Assembly (NCBI GenBank): GCA_030691385.1
Contig: JAUYEI010000018.1
Coordinates: forward strand, 1-64,000
Length of the DNA stretch: 64,000 bases
Source: Azonexus sp.
GTDB lineage: Bacteria > Pseudomonadota > Gammaproteobacteria > Burkholderiales > Rhodocyclaceae
Direction: 5' to 3'
The notes beneath the pieces are model-generated. The model was not told the origin of the DNA and searched no databases. It saw only the letters and a list, made by a program, of their open reading frames with translations. The position numbers and the translations under genes were made by a program. Position 1 is the stretch's first letter. Every line of letters begins with the position of its first letter. Shown here piece by piece: positions 34,392-43,922 of the stretch.

Positions 34392-35780
34392 ATGACTTCC
34401 AACGCCAATCAATACACTTGGGCCGGACGCTTCTCCGAGCCGGTTTCCGATCTCGTCAAACGCTACACCGCCTCGGTCGATTTCGACCAGCGCATGTGGC
34501 GCCAGGACATCCGCGGCTCGCTGGCCCACGCCCGCATGCTGGCCAAACAGGGCATCATCGCCGCCGCCGACCTCGCCGACATCGAACGCGGCATGGCCGT
34601 CGTCACCGAAGAAATCGAGTCGGGCCAGTTCGAATGGTCGCTTGACCTCGAAGACGTGCACCTCAATATAGAAAAGCGCCTCACCGCAATCGTCGGCGAT
34701 GCCGGCAAGCGCCTGCACACCGGCCGCTCGCGCAACGACCAGGTGGCCACCGATATCCGCCTCTACCTGCGCGACTCTATCGACGACATCCTCGTGTTGA
34801 TCAAGGCTTTCCGCAGCGCGCTGGTCGATCTGGCCGAGAAGGAAGCGGCGACGCCGATGCCCGGCTTCACGCATTTGCAGGTCGCCCAGCCGGTGACTTT
34901 CGGCCATCACATGCTGGCCTACTTCGAAATGTTCGGCCGCGATGCCGAGCGTCTCGTCGATTGCCGCAAGCGCGTCGCCCGCCTGCCGCTCGGCGCCGCC
35001 GCACTGGCCGGCACGACCTACCCGATCGACCGTGAATTCGTCGCTGAACAACTCGGCTTCGAAGGCGTCTGCGAAAACTCGCTCGATGCCGTGTCGGATC
35101 GCGACTTCGCCATCGAATTCACCGCCGCCTGTGCGCTGCTCATGATGCACATCAGCCGCCTGTCGGAAGAACTAGTCATGTGGATGAGCCCGCGCATCGG
35201 CTTCATCCAGATCGCCGACCGCTTCTGCACCGGCTCGTCGATCATGCCGCAGAAGAAGAACCCGGACGTGCCGGAGCTGGCGCGCGGCAAGACCGGCCGC
35301 GTGTACGGCCAACTGATGTCGTTGCTGACCCTCATGAAGTCGCAGCCGCTGGCCTACAACAAGGACAACCAGGAAGACAAGGAACCGCTGTTCGACGCTG
35401 TCGACACCGTCACCGACACGCTGCGTATTTTTGCCGACATGGCCGGCGGCATCACGATCAAGCCGGAAGCGATGAAAGCCGCGCTGACCCAGGGCTTCGC
35501 CACGGCCACCGACCTCGCCGACTACCTGGTCAAGAAAGGCCTGCCCTTCCGCGACGCCCACGAAGCGGTCGGCCACGCCGTCAAGGCCGCCGAGCAGAAG
35601 GGTGTCGACCTGCCGCAACTGACGCTCGACGAGCTGAAAGCCTTCTGCCCGCAAGTCGAAAATGACGTTTTTTCCGTGTTGACCGTGGAAGGTTCGCTGG
35701 CCAGCCGCAATCACATCGGCGGTACCGCACCCGAACAGGTCAAGGCCGCCATCGCCCGCGCCCGCCAGCGTCTGGGCTGA
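34392..35780 (+). CDS. argH: Argininosuccinate lyase
   Basis: ArgH splits argininosuccinate into arginine and fumarate. The 462-residue protein begins [13 protein letters not shown] and has the substrate motif [12 protein letters not shown], the helix [17 protein letters not shown] and the catalytic-loop signature [12 protein letters not shown]. Its length is usual. It is divergent from the kinase pair and ends in a terminator. A weak match to the ~33-base repeat at 35658-35692 falls in [11 protein letters not shown], but homologues read almost the same there, so it is probably native sequence. Confidence 0.97.
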   Translation: MTSNANQYTWAGRFSEPVSDLVKRYTASVDFDQRMWRQDIRGSLAHARMLAKQGIIAAADLADIERGMAVVTEEIESGQFEWSLDLEDVHLNIEKRLTAIVGDAGKRLHTGRSRNDQVATDIRLYLRDSIDDILVLIKAFRSALVDLAEKEAATPMPGFTHLQVAQPVTFGHHMLAYFEMFGRDAERLVDCRKRVARLPLGAAALAGTTYPIDREFVAEQLGFEGVCENSLDAVSDRDFAIEFTAACALLMMHISRLSEELVMWMSPRIGFIQIADRFCTGSSIMPQKKNPDVPELARGKTGRVYGQLMSLLTLMKSQPLAYNKDNQEDKEPLFDAVDTVTDTLRIFADMAGGITIKPEAMKAALTQGFATATDLADYLVKKGLPFRDAHEAVGHAVKAAEQKGVDLPQLTLDELKAFCPQVENDVFSVLTVEGSLASRNHIGGTAPEQVKAAIARARQRLG

Positions 35781-35810
35781 TCCGCCCGGGTTCTGGCCAA
35801 GTCGCCGACA

Positions 35811-35839
35811 GAACCGCCGGTTGCCCCGGCGGTTTTTTT
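35811..35839 (+). terminator. Terminator behind argH
   Basis: ACCGCCGG and CCGGCGGT pair around a short loop and are followed by seven T. It lies about 32 bases after the argH stop. Confidence 0.88.
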
Positions 35840-35886
35840 ACGTCAGAATATAAGCATTCAATTATAAACAGCAAAGGGAAGGCAGC

Positions 35887-36264
35887 ATGTACCGCACCGT
35901 CGTCGACAACACGCCGCAGGTCCAGGTCACCGGCGGCAAGCACACCGCCAGCTACGCGCTGGACGGTTCGCAGATGAACCCGCTGGAAGCCTTCTACGCA
36001 ACGCTGGCCGGCTGTGCAGCGGTCTACGCCAAAAAGGCCTGTAAATCGCTGGGCGTGCCGGCCGCCGGCATCGAAATCGACTGCAAGCCCGTGGCCGGCG
36101 CCGGCGGCCCGTTGACCCTGGGCAGGTTCCAGACGACGGTACACTTCCCGGCGCATTTCACGGCGGAACAGAAAACCGCCGTCCTCGACAGCATCGCGCA
36201 TTGCGCCGTCAAGAAAATCGTCGCCGACGGACCGGGCATCGACTTCCGGGTCACCGAGGCCTGA
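35887..36264 (+). CDS. OsmC-family protein
   Basis: A 125-residue protein of the OsmC/Ohr fold. NPLEAFYATLAGCAAVYAKKAC holds the first conserved cysteine on the central helix and DSIAHCAVKKIV the second, the pair used by the family to reduce organic peroxides. Whether it is a true peroxidase or the YhfA-like branch cannot be decided. A ribosome-binding site AAAGGGAAGGC lies before the ATG. It is a single gene between the argH terminator and the convergent gcdH. Confidence 0.82.
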   Translation: MYRTVVDNTPQVQVTGGKHTASYALDGSQMNPLEAFYATLAGCAAVYAKKACKSLGVPAAGIEIDCKPVAGAGGPLTLGRFQTTVHFPAHFTAEQKTAVLDSIAHCAVKKIVADGPGIDFRVTEA

Positions 36265-36270
36265 TCGCCG

Positions 36271-37440
36271 TTAGAACGCCGCGATGCCGGTCTGGGCCCG
36301 ACCGAGGATCAGTGCATGGATGTCGTGGGTGCCTTCGTAGGTATTGACCACTTCCAGATTCACCAGGTGGCGGGCCACCGGGTATTCGTCGGAAATGCCG
36401 TTGCCACCCAGCATGTCACGGGCCAGGCGGGCGATGTCGAGGGCCTTGCCGGCGTTGTTGCGCTTGATCAGCGAGACCATTTCCGGCGTCGCCGCCCCGG
36501 CTTCGAACAGGCGCCCGACGCGGAGCGCCGCCTGCAGGCCGAGGGCGATTTCCGTCTGCATGTCGGCCAGCTTCTTCTGCACTAGCTGGTTGGCGGCCAG
36601 CGGCCGGCCGAACTGGCGGCGCGCCAGCGTGTAGTCGCGGGCCGTCTGCCAACAGGTTTCGGCCGCCCCCATGCTGCCCCAGGCAATGCCGTAGCGGGCG
36701 TCGTTGAGGCAGGCGAAGGGCGCCTTGAGCCCGGCCGCCGCGGGTAGCCTATGGTCTTCCGGGACAAAGACGTCGGCCATGACGATCTCGCCGGTGAGCG
36801 AGGCGCGCAGCCCGATCTTGCCGTGGATGGCCGGCGCCGACAGGCCGGGCCAGCCCTTTTCGAGTACGAAGCCGCGCAGCCGGCCGTCGTCGTCCTTGGC
36901 CCAGACGATGAACAGGTCGGCGATCGGCGAATTGCTGATCCAGGTCTTGCTGCCGTTCAGCACGAAGCCGCCGGCCACCGCCCGGGCCCGCGTGCTCAGG
37001 CTGCCCGGGTCGGAACCGGCGTCGGGCTCAGTCAGGCCGAAGCAGCCGATGGCCTCGCCCTTGGCCAGCCGGGGCAGGAAGTGGTCGCGCTGGGCCGGAC
37101 TACCGAAGCGGTCGATAGCGCCCATGACCAGCGACGACTGGACCGAGAACATCGAGCGGTAGCCGGAATCCACCGCCTCGATCTCCCGGGCGATCAGGCC
37201 ATAGGCGACCTGGCCGACCCCGGCGCAGCCGTGGCTGCTCAGCGTGGCGCCGAGAAAACCAAGGTCGCCGAGTTCGCGGAAAATGGCGGGGTCGCTGCTT
37301 TCCTGGCGGAAGGCCTCGCGGACCCGGGGCAGCAGGCGCTCCCGGCTGTAGGCGCGGGCGGTGTCGCGGATCAGGCGCTCCTCGGCGGTCAGTTGGTCGT
37401 CGAGGCGGAGCGGATCGTCCCAGGCGAATTTGGCAGGCAT
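36271..37440 (-). CDS. gcdH: Glutaryl-CoA dehydrogenase
   Basis: A 389-residue acyl-CoA dehydrogenase. The start [18 protein letters not shown] and the end [21 protein letters not shown] are typical of glutaryl-CoA dehydrogenase, which oxidises and decarboxylates glutaryl-CoA to crotonyl-CoA; the catalytic Glu lies in TYEGT. FAD and substrate motifs [13 protein letters not shown] and [22 protein letters not shown] are intact. The start ATG 37440 lies 15 bases after the ALDH gene, so the two form an operon, probably for lysine breakdown via glutarate. Confidence 0.92.
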   Translation of the reverse strand: MPAKFAWDDPLRLDDQLTAEERLIRDTARAYSRERLLPRVREAFRQESSDPAIFRELGDLGFLGATLSSHGCAGVGQVAYGLIAREIEAVDSGYRSMFSVQSSLVMGAIDRFGSPAQRDHFLPRLAKGEAIGCFGLTEPDAGSDPGSLSTRARAVAGGFVLNGSKTWISNSPIADLFIVWAKDDDGRLRGFVLEKGWPGLSAPAIHGKIGLRASLTGEIVMADVFVPEDHRLPAAAGLKAPFACLNDARYGIAWGSMGAAETCWQTARDYTLARRQFGRPLAANQLVQKKLADMQTEIALGLQAALRVGRLFEAGAATPEMVSLIKRNNAGKALDIARLARDMLGGNGISDEYPVARHLVNLEVVNTYEGTHDIHALILGRAQTGIAAF

Positions 37441-37454
37441 AGCGTTTTCCTTCC

Positions 37455-38966
37455 TCAGACGAACTTGACGCCTTGGGCCAGCGGCAGTTCCCGGGAGTAG
37501 TTGATCGTGTTGGTCGCCCGCCGCATGTAGGCCTTCCAGGCGTCGGAACCGGCCTCGCGGCCGCCGCCGGTCTCCTTCTCGCCGCCGAAGGCGCCGCCAA
37601 TCTCGGCACCCGAGGGCCCGACATTGACATTGGCAATGCCGCAGTCGCTGCCGCTGGCCGAGAGGAACAACTCCATCTCCCGCAGGTCGTTGGTGAAGAT
37701 CGCCGAGGCGAGGCCCTGGGGAACGGCGTTGTGCAGTTCGATGGCGGCGGCAAAGTCGCGGTAGGTCATCGCGTAGAGGATGGGGGCGAAGGTTTCCCGG
37801 CACACCAGCGGCGTCTGGCCCGGCATCTCGACCAGGGCCGGGCGGACGTAGCAGCCGCCCGCCGCCCCCGGCACGACGACCGCTTCACCGCCGTGGACGC
37901 GGCCACCGTCGGCGGCGGCTTCGGCCAGCGCCGCCTGGTGGGCGGCGAAGGCGGCGGCGTCGATCAGCGGGCCGACCAGGACGCCGTCGTCCCGGGGATC
38001 GCCGACGCTGAGGCTGGCGTAGGCCTGGGCAAGGCGGGGGAGCAGCTTTGCGGCCACGGCTTCATGGACGAACAGCCGGCGCAGGCTGGTGCAGCGCTGG
38101 CCGGCCGTGCCGGCGGCGGCGAAGACGATGGCCCGCAGCGCGAGGTCGAGGTCGGCGCTGGGGGCAACGATCATGCCGTTGTTGCCGCCCAGTTCAAGAA
38201 TGCTGCGCCCGAAGCGGGCCGCCACCCGCGGCGCCAGGAGGCGGCCCATGGCGCAGGAGCCGGTCGCCGAGACGAGCGCGACGGCCGGGTCATCCGCCAG
38301 CGCACTGCCGACCACCTCCCCGCCGCCAACCAGCACCGCGAACAGCCCGGGCGGCACTTCCTGGAGATCGGCCGCGGCACCGCTCAGCAGCGCCTGGCAG
38401 GTGAGCGCGGTAAGGGGCGTTTTCCCGGATGGCTTCCACACCACCGCATCGCCGCAGACCAGCGCCAGGGCGGCGTTCCAGGCCCACACTGCGACCGGGA
38501 AATTGAAGGCGGTGATGACCCCGCAGACGCCCAGCGGGTGCCAGGTTTCCATGAGCCGGTGGCCGGGACGCTCGGAGGCGATGGTCAGGCCATGCAACTG
38601 GCGGGAGAGGCCAACCGCGAAGTCGCAGATGTCGATCATTTCCTGCACTTCGCCCAGCGCCTCGGAACGGATCTTGCCGCTTTCGAGGATGACCAGTTCG
38701 GCCAGCTCCGCCTTGTGCCGGCGCAGCGCTTCGCCGAAGCGGCGCACCAGTTCGCCGCGCCGGGGCGCCGGCACCGTCCGCCAGGCGAGAAAGGCCTCGT
38801 GGGCGGCAGCGATCGTCGCCGCCACATCGGCCGGCGTGGCGGCAACCAGGCTGGCGATGGAACTGCCGTCGATCGGCGAATGAACGGTGAAATTGCCGGC
38901 TGCCAGCGGTACGGCGATGCCAATATCGGCAAGCAGACGGCGAGTTTCGGCGGCAGTGTCTCTCAT
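37455..38966 (-). CDS. ALDH7-type aminoadipate-semialdehyde dehydrogenase
   Basis: A 503-residue NAD-dependent aldehyde dehydrogenase. [17 protein letters not shown], the catalytic Glu in ELGGNNG and Cys in [10 protein letters not shown] identify the antiquitin/AmaB branch (ALDH7), which oxidises 2-aminoadipate 6-semialdehyde or its ring form. With gcdH directly behind it, a role in lysine catabolism is likely, though the steps between aminoadipate and glutaryl-CoA are not encoded here. The RIT element starts about 230 bases upstream of its start codon, so its promoter may have been altered. Confidence 0.85.
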   Translation of the reverse strand: MRDTAAETRRLLADIGIAVPLAAGNFTVHSPIDGSSIASLVAATPADVAATIAAAHEAFLAWRTVPAPRRGELVRRFGEALRRHKAELAELVILESGKIRSEALGEVQEMIDICDFAVGLSRQLHGLTIASERPGHRLMETWHPLGVCGVITAFNFPVAVWAWNAALALVCGDAVVWKPSGKTPLTALTCQALLSGAAADLQEVPPGLFAVLVGGGEVVGSALADDPAVALVSATGSCAMGRLLAPRVAARFGRSILELGGNNGMIVAPSADLDLALRAIVFAAAGTAGQRCTSLRRLFVHEAVAAKLLPRLAQAYASLSVGDPRDDGVLVGPLIDAAAFAAHQAALAEAAADGGRVHGGEAVVVPGAAGGCYVRPALVEMPGQTPLVCRETFAPILYAMTYRDFAAAIELHNAVPQGLASAIFTNDLREMELFLSASGSDCGIANVNVGPSGAEIGGAFGGEKETGGGREAGSDAWKAYMRRATNTINYSRELPLAQGVKFV

Positions 38967-39172
38967 GGCAGTCTCCTGGTCGGCGTTTGCACAACCCCGA
39001 CGCTTTTCTTCATCTTAGGAAACAGGTGCCCCCGGGGCAATGCGCCGTTGTGCCATGCCTCAAGCAAACCGGCCACCTGCGCCGCTGCAGTCAGTCCACC
39101 TTGCAGTCAGTGAATGGCTACTGACTGAGGTTGAGCAGGCACACGTTGTGAGGGTTTGAACTTCAGCTCATC

Positions 39173-39200
39173 GGCCTTATGTGGAGCTCCACATAAGGCC
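39173..39200. repeat. Perfect 28-base palindrome at the RIT left end
   Basis: GGCCTTATGTGGAG followed by its exact inverted copy. The last four bases overlap the left terminal repeat. The half-site TTATGT-N-GAG matches words in the terminal repeats, so it may be a recombinase-binding site. Confidence 0.75.
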
Positions 39201-39230
39201 AATTATGTAGATGCCTCGATTATGTTGAGC
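39197..39230 (+). repeat. RIT left terminal inverted repeat
   Basis: Thirty-four bases, starting GGCCAATTATGTAGATGCC, match the reverse complement of 42348-42381 at 33 of 34 positions. Confidence 0.9.
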
Positions 39231-39350
39231 TTCTAGCGACTTGGTTCAGAGAAGCTGTGACCATGGGCCTTGCCGGCGGCTGATGGAATTTTGAGCTCGA
39301 CATAATTTCAGCGTTCCCCTGAAGTGGAATTTTCACTCCAGGAGACGCTC

Positions 39351-40304
39351 ATGAACCGAACCTCACCCCGGAGCGCGCAGCGTGTGCGCTCTTCTGCAGA
39401 AATCCCCGACCCCATCGCCGACGAACTGCGTCGGTACGACGACCACATGCGTGACGTTCGCGGCCTGGCGGCAGGAACGCGTCATAACCATTGCCGCATC
39501 GTTGCGCAGTTGTTGCGAAAGAAGTTCGCCGGTGGCGTCGTCACCATGGCCAAGCTGCGTGCAGTCGATGTTCGCCGCTTTATCGCTCGGCAACTTGGGG
39601 ACAGCCCTTCGCATTCGGCTGCCGCCCAAGTGGCAACGGCCTTGCGAAGTTACCTCCGCTACCGGACCGTCCGTGGTGATTCCGTTGTCGGGCTGAGCGC
39701 GGTCATTTCCTCGCCGGTGCAGTGGAAGCTTGCATCGCTGCCACGCGCACTCACGCCGGACGAAGTTCAACGGCTGCTCGCCGCACTGCCTTACGGACGA
39801 AAGCCCCGGCGTGGCTATGCCATCGTCCGCTGCGCGCTGGACATGGGGCTGCGCGTTGGCGAGATCGCGAACCTGTCGATCGACGCCATCGACTGGCGCG
39901 AAGGCACGGTCACCCTGAAGGGCACAAAGTCGCGACGGCAAGACATCCTGCCGCTGCCGATGGCCACCGGACAAGCCTTGGCGGATTACCTGCAGCATGA
40001 ACGCCCGGCAAATGCGAGCCGGGCACTCTTCCTTTGCCGCCGCGAATCGCTTGACGTCCCGATCACAACTTATGCGGTTGAGAACGTAATCCGCCGTGCC
40101 TGCCGACGGGCTGGTCTGCCCGACTCTGGTTCGCACCTGCTGCGTCACACGCTGGCCTGTCGCCTGGTCGAGCACGGTGGCTCGCTCAAGGAAGTTGCCG
40201 ATGTCCTGCGTCACCGTTCTCTGGAAACCTCCCGAATCTACGCCAAGCTCGACACACCAAGCCTTGCCGGGGTCGCGTTGCCTTGGCCGGGGAGCGAATC
40301 ATGA
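39351..40304 (+). CDS. RIT tyrosine recombinase A
   Basis: A 317-residue tyrosine recombinase, first of the trio. The start ATG 39351 follows CAGGAG; an in-frame upstream ATG at 39324 is less likely. The N-terminal SAM-like arm-binding domain (about 25-115) is followed by the catalytic domain with Arg in DMGLRVGEIANL, the HLLRH box in SGSHLLRHTLACRL, and Tyr in RSLETSRIYAK. The stop overlaps the next start (ATGA). In RIT elements the three proteins are thought to act together; single roles are not known. Confidence 0.9.
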   Translation: MNRTSPRSAQRVRSSAEIPDPIADELRRYDDHMRDVRGLAAGTRHNHCRIVAQLLRKKFAGGVVTMAKLRAVDVRRFIARQLGDSPSHSAAAQVATALRSYLRYRTVRGDSVVGLSAVISSPVQWKLASLPRALTPDEVQRLLAALPYGRKPRRGYAIVRCALDMGLRVGEIANLSIDAIDWREGTVTLKGTKSRRQDILPLPMATGQALADYLQHERPANASRALFLCRRESLDVPITTYAVENVIRRACRRAGLPDSGSHLLRHTLACRLVEHGGSLKEVADVLRHRSLETSRIYAKLDTPSLAGVALPWPGSES

Positions 40305-41275
40305 GCCGGCACCCAAGCCTGCAGGCCAGAATCGACGACTATCTGGCTGAGCGCCGCCGCCAGGGTTTCCACCTGCGCTCGCGTGACACCTTCCTCTCCG
40401 GCTTTGCCCGCTTCGTTGCGGCGAAGCGCCATCGGGGTCCGCTGACGGCTGAACTCATGGCCGAATGGGTGCGTGCCGGCAAGGATGGCCATGGCGACGC
40501 GGGCACCTGGGCGCGCAGTTGGGGACGGCTGCGGCATTTCATCTGCTACCTGCAGCAGTTCGAGCCGGACACCGAGATTCCCGAGGCGTCGCTCTTCGGT
40601 CCGGAACCCGGCCGCGTTGCACCGCACATCTATCGTGACGACGAGATCGACGACTTGCTCGCTGCGGCAGGCAGACTCGGCCCCGCCGGCAGTATTCGGC
40701 CGTTTACCTACGAAACTCTGTTCGGCCTGATGGCTTCGACCGGGTTGCGCATCTCCGAAGCCATTCACCTGCGCGATGCGGATGTCGACCTCAAGCGCGG
40801 GATGCTGACGATACGGCAGACCAAGTTCGCCAAGTCCCGGCAACTGCCGATCCATCCCAGCACGGTCAAGGCGCTGGTGCGCTACCGGAAACAACGGGAG
40901 CTGCATCTTCCAACGACAGAAGGTATGCCATTCCTGATCGGCAGCCGTGGCCGCCGACTGGGTCTACCGCTTAGCGAGCGGCAGGCACACCGCGTCTTTA
41001 CCGGCGTGCGTGACAGTCTCGGCTGGGTCAATCGCGGCGGACACGAGGCTCCCCGTTTGCATGACCTGCGCCACACCTTTGCCGTCCGGCGGCTGGTGCG
41101 CTGGTATGCCGCCGGCGCCGAGGTCGACCAGAAGATGCTGGCGCTGTCGACCTACATGGGTCATGCCGAGATCTTCTACACGTACTGGTATCTCACCGCC
41201 GTTCCCGAGTTGATGGCAATCGCTGCCGGCCGGTTCGAGCAATTCGCCGATCTCGCAGGAGATGATGATGCGTAG
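40301..41275 (+). CDS. RIT tyrosine recombinase B
   Basis: A 324-residue tyrosine recombinase. Catalytic residues are visible as Arg in ASTGLRISEAIHL, the LHDLRHTFAVRRL box, and Tyr in HAEIFYTYWYL. The start ATG 40301 overlaps the stop of recombinase A by four bases; an in-frame ATG at 40283 would overlap further. The C-terminus DLAGDDDA overlaps the start of recombinase C by 14 bases. The tight overlaps imply one polycistronic message. Confidence 0.9.
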   Translation: MSRHPSLQARIDDYLAERRRQGFHLRSRDTFLSGFARFVAAKRHRGPLTAELMAEWVRAGKDGHGDAGTWARSWGRLRHFICYLQQFEPDTEIPEASLFGPEPGRVAPHIYRDDEIDDLLAAAGRLGPAGSIRPFTYETLFGLMASTGLRISEAIHLRDADVDLKRGMLTIRQTKFAKSRQLPIHPSTVKALVRYRKQRELHLPTTEGMPFLIGSRGRRLGLPLSERQAHRVFTGVRDSLGWVNRGGHEAPRLHDLRHTFAVRRLVRWYAAGAEVDQKMLALSTYMGHAEIFYTYWYLTAVPELMAIAAGRFEQFADLAGDDDA

Positions 41276-42281
41276 GCAACCCAAACCCCCGCCATCGTTT
41301 CCCTCGCTCGTGCAAGCCTTCTTCGTCGAGCACCTGACGCAACAACGCGCACTCAGCCTGCAGACGGTTGCCGCCTACCGGGATGCCTTCATGCTCTTCC
41401 TGGGCTTTGCCGAGGCGCGCCTTCGTCGGTCGCCGGCGCTGATCACTCTGGCCGACATCACGCCGGACCTGATCATGGCCTTCCTCGATTATCTGGAACG
41501 CGAGCGACACAACAGCGTGCGCAGCCGCAACGCCCGCCTCGCGGCACTACGTTCGTTCCTGAAGTTCGTCGCACACCGCGACGTGTCATCGCTGCAGGTG
41601 ATCGAGCAGGCGCTCGGTGTTCCGGCAAAGCGCTTCGAGCGCCCGATGCTCGGCTATCTGTCCCGGGAGGAAATGCTCGCGGTGATCGGAACGTCGGCTG
41701 GAACATGGTTCAGCCAACGGGATCATGTGTTGCTGCTGTTGCTCTACAACACTGGCGCCCGGGTTTCCGAGATTACCGGCGTGAAGGTCGGTGAGGTGGT
41801 GCTCGACGATGGGGCCGCCTGCGTTCATTTGCACGGCAAGGGGCGCAAGCAGCGCAGCGTGCCGCTGTGGCGTTCGACCGTTAGGGCAATCCGAGCCTGG
41901 CTCCGGCGAAATCCGCAGTTTGATTTGGACTCGCCATTGCTGCCCAATCGGGACGGCCAAGTGATGTCGCGATGGAACGTGATGCAGCGACTGGATCACG
42001 CCGTACAGCTTGCCGCAGAATCTTGCCCCGATTTGGCAACACGCCACATCTCGCCGCATGTGATTCGCCACACGACGGCAATGCATCTGCTGCAGGCCGG
42101 TGTCGACATCAGCGTCATTGCGCTTTGGCTTGGCCATGAGAGTCCGGCAACGACGCACCAATACGTCGAGGCCGATCTGGCCATGAAGGAACGGGCGCTG
42201 GCCCGGCTTCAAGAGCCAGAGACCAAGCTTCGCCGCTATCGGGCGCCTGACTCGCTGATCGACTTCCTGCGGACGCTCTGA
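41262..42281 (+). CDS. RIT tyrosine recombinase C
   Basis: A 339-residue XerC/D-like tyrosine recombinase. The N-terminal phage-integrase SAM-like domain (AFFVEHLTQQRALSLQTVAAYRDAF) is followed by a catalytic domain with Arg in NTGARVSEITG, the SPHVIRHTTAMHLL box and Tyr in SPATTHQYVEAD. Three consecutive ATG codons open the frame at 41262. The gene ends at the inner right recombination site, 66 bases before the terminal repeat. Confidence 0.9.
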   Translation: MMMRRQPKPPPSFPSLVQAFFVEHLTQQRALSLQTVAAYRDAFMLFLGFAEARLRRSPALITLADITPDLIMAFLDYLERERHNSVRSRNARLAALRSFLKFVAHRDVSSLQVIEQALGVPAKRFERPMLGYLSREEMLAVIGTSAGTWFSQRDHVLLLLLYNTGARVSEITGVKVGEVVLDDGAACVHLHGKGRKQRSVPLWRSTVRAIRAWLRRNPQFDLDSPLLPNRDGQVMSRWNVMQRLDHAVQLAAESCPDLATRHISPHVIRHTTAMHLLQAGVDISVIALWLGHESPATTHQYVEADLAMKERALARLQEPETKLRRYRAPDSLIDFLRTL

Positions 42282-42347
42282 TTATGTAGAGCTCGAAATC
42301 GGCGCCTGCCGCTCCAGATGGGTGGTTGGCGCACGACAACGGTCGTG

Positions 42348-42381
42348 GCTCAACATAATCGAGGCATCTACATAATCGGCC
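42348..42381 (-). repeat. RIT right terminal inverted repeat
   Basis: Inverted partner of 39197-39230 with a single mismatch. Host DNA resumes at about 42382 with TTTGCTGTCC. Confidence 0.9.
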
Positions 42382-42516
42382 TTTGCTGTCCTTGGGTGGT
42401 CTCAGTGGCATCGTCAGCAAAGTAGATTGCTGACAGCGGTGAAGTTTGGCGCCCCAAGGGTTGCTTGCGCCATCGACTAAAACGTAGGGCAGCCATCCGG
42501 TCTGTCAAATCACCTG

Positions 42517-42960
42517 TCAGCTTTCATCTGGCGTGACCATGCGCATGGGGCGAGTCCCGATTCTCGCCCCGGTGACTTCATCCACGGCCACCGCTTTAAT
42601 TTCTGTTCCGGTTTCGGCGTCGAAGAAACGAACCAACTTGCCGCCGCCCCGGTATTGACGTCCCCAGGCGCCAATCATGAAAAGCACTGGCAAAAAATCG
42701 CGACCGGCAGCGGTCAGTAAATACTCCTCACGCGGCGGGTGCTCCGAGTAGCGCCGTTTCTCCAGCAAGCCTTCCTCGGTCAGGGTCGCCAGCCGGCGGG
42801 TCAGGATCGTCGGGGCGATGCCCAGGCTTTTCCGGAATTGATCAAAGCGCGTCAGGCCGGCATGGGCGTCCCGCAGGATCAATATGCTCCACGCGTCACC
42901 AGCGAAAGCCAGGCTGCGCGCTACCGGGCATGGGTCATTGCAACTATTTTCGTCGTCCAT
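42517..42960 (-). CDS. HxlR-family transcriptional regulator
   Basis: A 147-residue winged-helix protein. CPVARSLAFAGDAWSILILRDAHAGLTRFDQFRKSLGIAPTILTRRL is the HxlR domain. The start ATG 42960 gives an N-terminus with Cys7 and Cys11; N-terminal cysteines in HxlR members such as YodB sense quinones and diamide, so a redox-sensing role is plausible. It is divergent from the hydrolase-MDR-SDR-OYE genes and probably controls them. Three TGATAGT-type repeats lie in the 104-base gap. Confidence 0.9.
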   Translation of the reverse strand: MDDENSCNDPCPVARSLAFAGDAWSILILRDAHAGLTRFDQFRKSLGIAPTILTRRLATLTEEGLLEKRRYSEHPPREEYLLTAAGRDFLPVLFMIGAWGRQYRGGGKLVRFFDAETGTEIKAVAVDEVTGARIGTRPMRMVTPDES

Positions 42961-42966
42961 ACTGTT

Positions 42967-43020
42967 TTGATAGTGACCTGCTTTCAAATTGATAGTATCG
43001 TTCGTTTCAATTCGATAGTA
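42967..43020. promoter_or_regulatory. Probable HxlR operator: three direct repeats
   Basis: TTGATAGTG (42967), TTGATAGTA (42989) and TCGATAGTA (43012) are spaced 22 and 23 bases apart, about two helical turns, between the divergent HxlR gene and its likely target operon. The regular phase suggests side-by-side binding of dimers on one face of the DNA. Confidence 0.65.
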
Positions 43021-43064
43021 ACACCTTGACGACAGGCAATCCAGCCTGCACGGAGATTTGATTG

Positions 43065-43904
43065 ATGAACAATATGATGTGGAAAAATGTACCGACCCGC
43101 ACGGTTGACGTGGGCGGTGTGCCTTTCGCCTATCGGGCACTCGGCCCCGATTCCGGCGTGCCGGTGATCTTCCTGCACCACCTGATGGCCGTGCTCGATG
43201 ACTGGGACCCGCGGGTTATCGATGGCATTGCCGCACATCGCCGGGTGATCGCGTTCGACAACCGCGGGGTCGGTGCGTCGGGAGGATCGGTACCGCACAC
43301 CATCGAAGAAATGGGGCGGGATGCCATCGCCTTCATTCGTGCCTTGGGACTCAGGAAGGTCGATCTTCTCGGCTTCTCGTTGGGCGGCGGCGTCGCGCAA
43401 ATGGTTGCCTTGCAGGCCCCAGATCTTGTACGTCGGATGATCCTGGCCGGAACGGGGCCTCGGGGCGGCGGCGGTATCGACGAAATCAACAGAATCGCCG
43501 TCATCGCTTACCTCAAAGCGGCGCTCACGCTAAGCGATCCAAGGAATTTCCTGTTCTTCCCCCGCACCCCGGATGGCAAGCGCGCCGCGAAAGACTACTT
43601 CTCGCGGCTGAAGGAACGCACCGAGGGCCGCGATAAACCCATTTCCCTGCAAGCACGGCGAGCTCAACTGAAGGCCATCCGAACGGCGGGGCTGAGCGCG
43701 CCCGACGATCTCTCGGCCATTACGCAACCCGTTTTCGTCGCCAACGGCGACCATGACCTGATGGTGGACAGCAGCCATTCGGCCGACATGGCTCGCCGTC
43801 TGCCGAATGCCCAGCTCACGATCTATCCGGATTCCGGGCACGGCGGCGTCTTTCAGCACCACCGGGCTTTTGTGCCTGCGGTTCTGGACTTCCTCGCCGA
43901 CTGA
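43065..43904 (+). CDS. Alpha/beta hydrolase
   Basis: A 279-residue hydrolase: oxyanion HHLMAVLDDWDP, nucleophile Ser in GFSLGGG, acidic residue in NGDHDLMV, and His in SGHGGVFQHH. It resembles haloperoxidase- or esterase-type enzymes in redox operons. The ATG at 43065 follows CGGAGA; an in-frame TTG one codon earlier is possible. It is first in the operon divergent from the HxlR regulator. The substrate is unknown. Confidence 0.85.
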   Translation: MNNMMWKNVPTRTVDVGGVPFAYRALGPDSGVPVIFLHHLMAVLDDWDPRVIDGIAAHRRVIAFDNRGVGASGGSVPHTIEEMGRDAIAFIRALGLRKVDLLGFSLGGGVAQMVALQAPDLVRRMILAGTGPRGGGGIDEINRIAVIAYLKAALTLSDPRNFLFFPRTPDGKRAAKDYFSRLKERTEGRDKPISLQARRAQLKAIRTAGLSAPDDLSAITQPVFVANGDHDLMVDSSHSADMARRLPNAQLTIYPDSGHGGVFQHHRAFVPAVLDFLAD

Positions 43905-43922
43905 CCTGAATTGGAGAAGCTG

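Larger units (their letters stand above)
39197..42381 (+). mobile_element. RIT element (recombinase in trio)
   Basis: Three tyrosine recombinases in overlapping order on one strand are bounded by nearly perfect 34-bp inverted repeats. This is the layout described for RIT elements in Cupriavidus and other proteobacteria. A second, inner pair of related sites (39290-39311 and 42281-42300, GAGCTCGA with flanking TTATGT) lies inside the ends. No cargo gene is present. The element sits between the lysine-catabolism pair and an HxlR-controlled redox operon. All three frames are open, so it may still move. Confidence 0.9.

Noticed and set aside
34335-35150. N-terminal extension of the AlgZ-like kinase frame
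   Set aside because: The frame stays open through argH antisense, but the protein only begins to look like a kinase after ATG 34334.
35658-35692. Match to the ~33-base repeat inside argH
   Set aside because: The encoded [11 protein letters not shown] is close to the normal argH sequence, so the similarity may be chance.
37473-39113. 546-codon plus-strand frame opposite the ALDH gene
   Set aside because: Antisense shadow; the ALDH reading has the catalytic Cys and Glu motifs.
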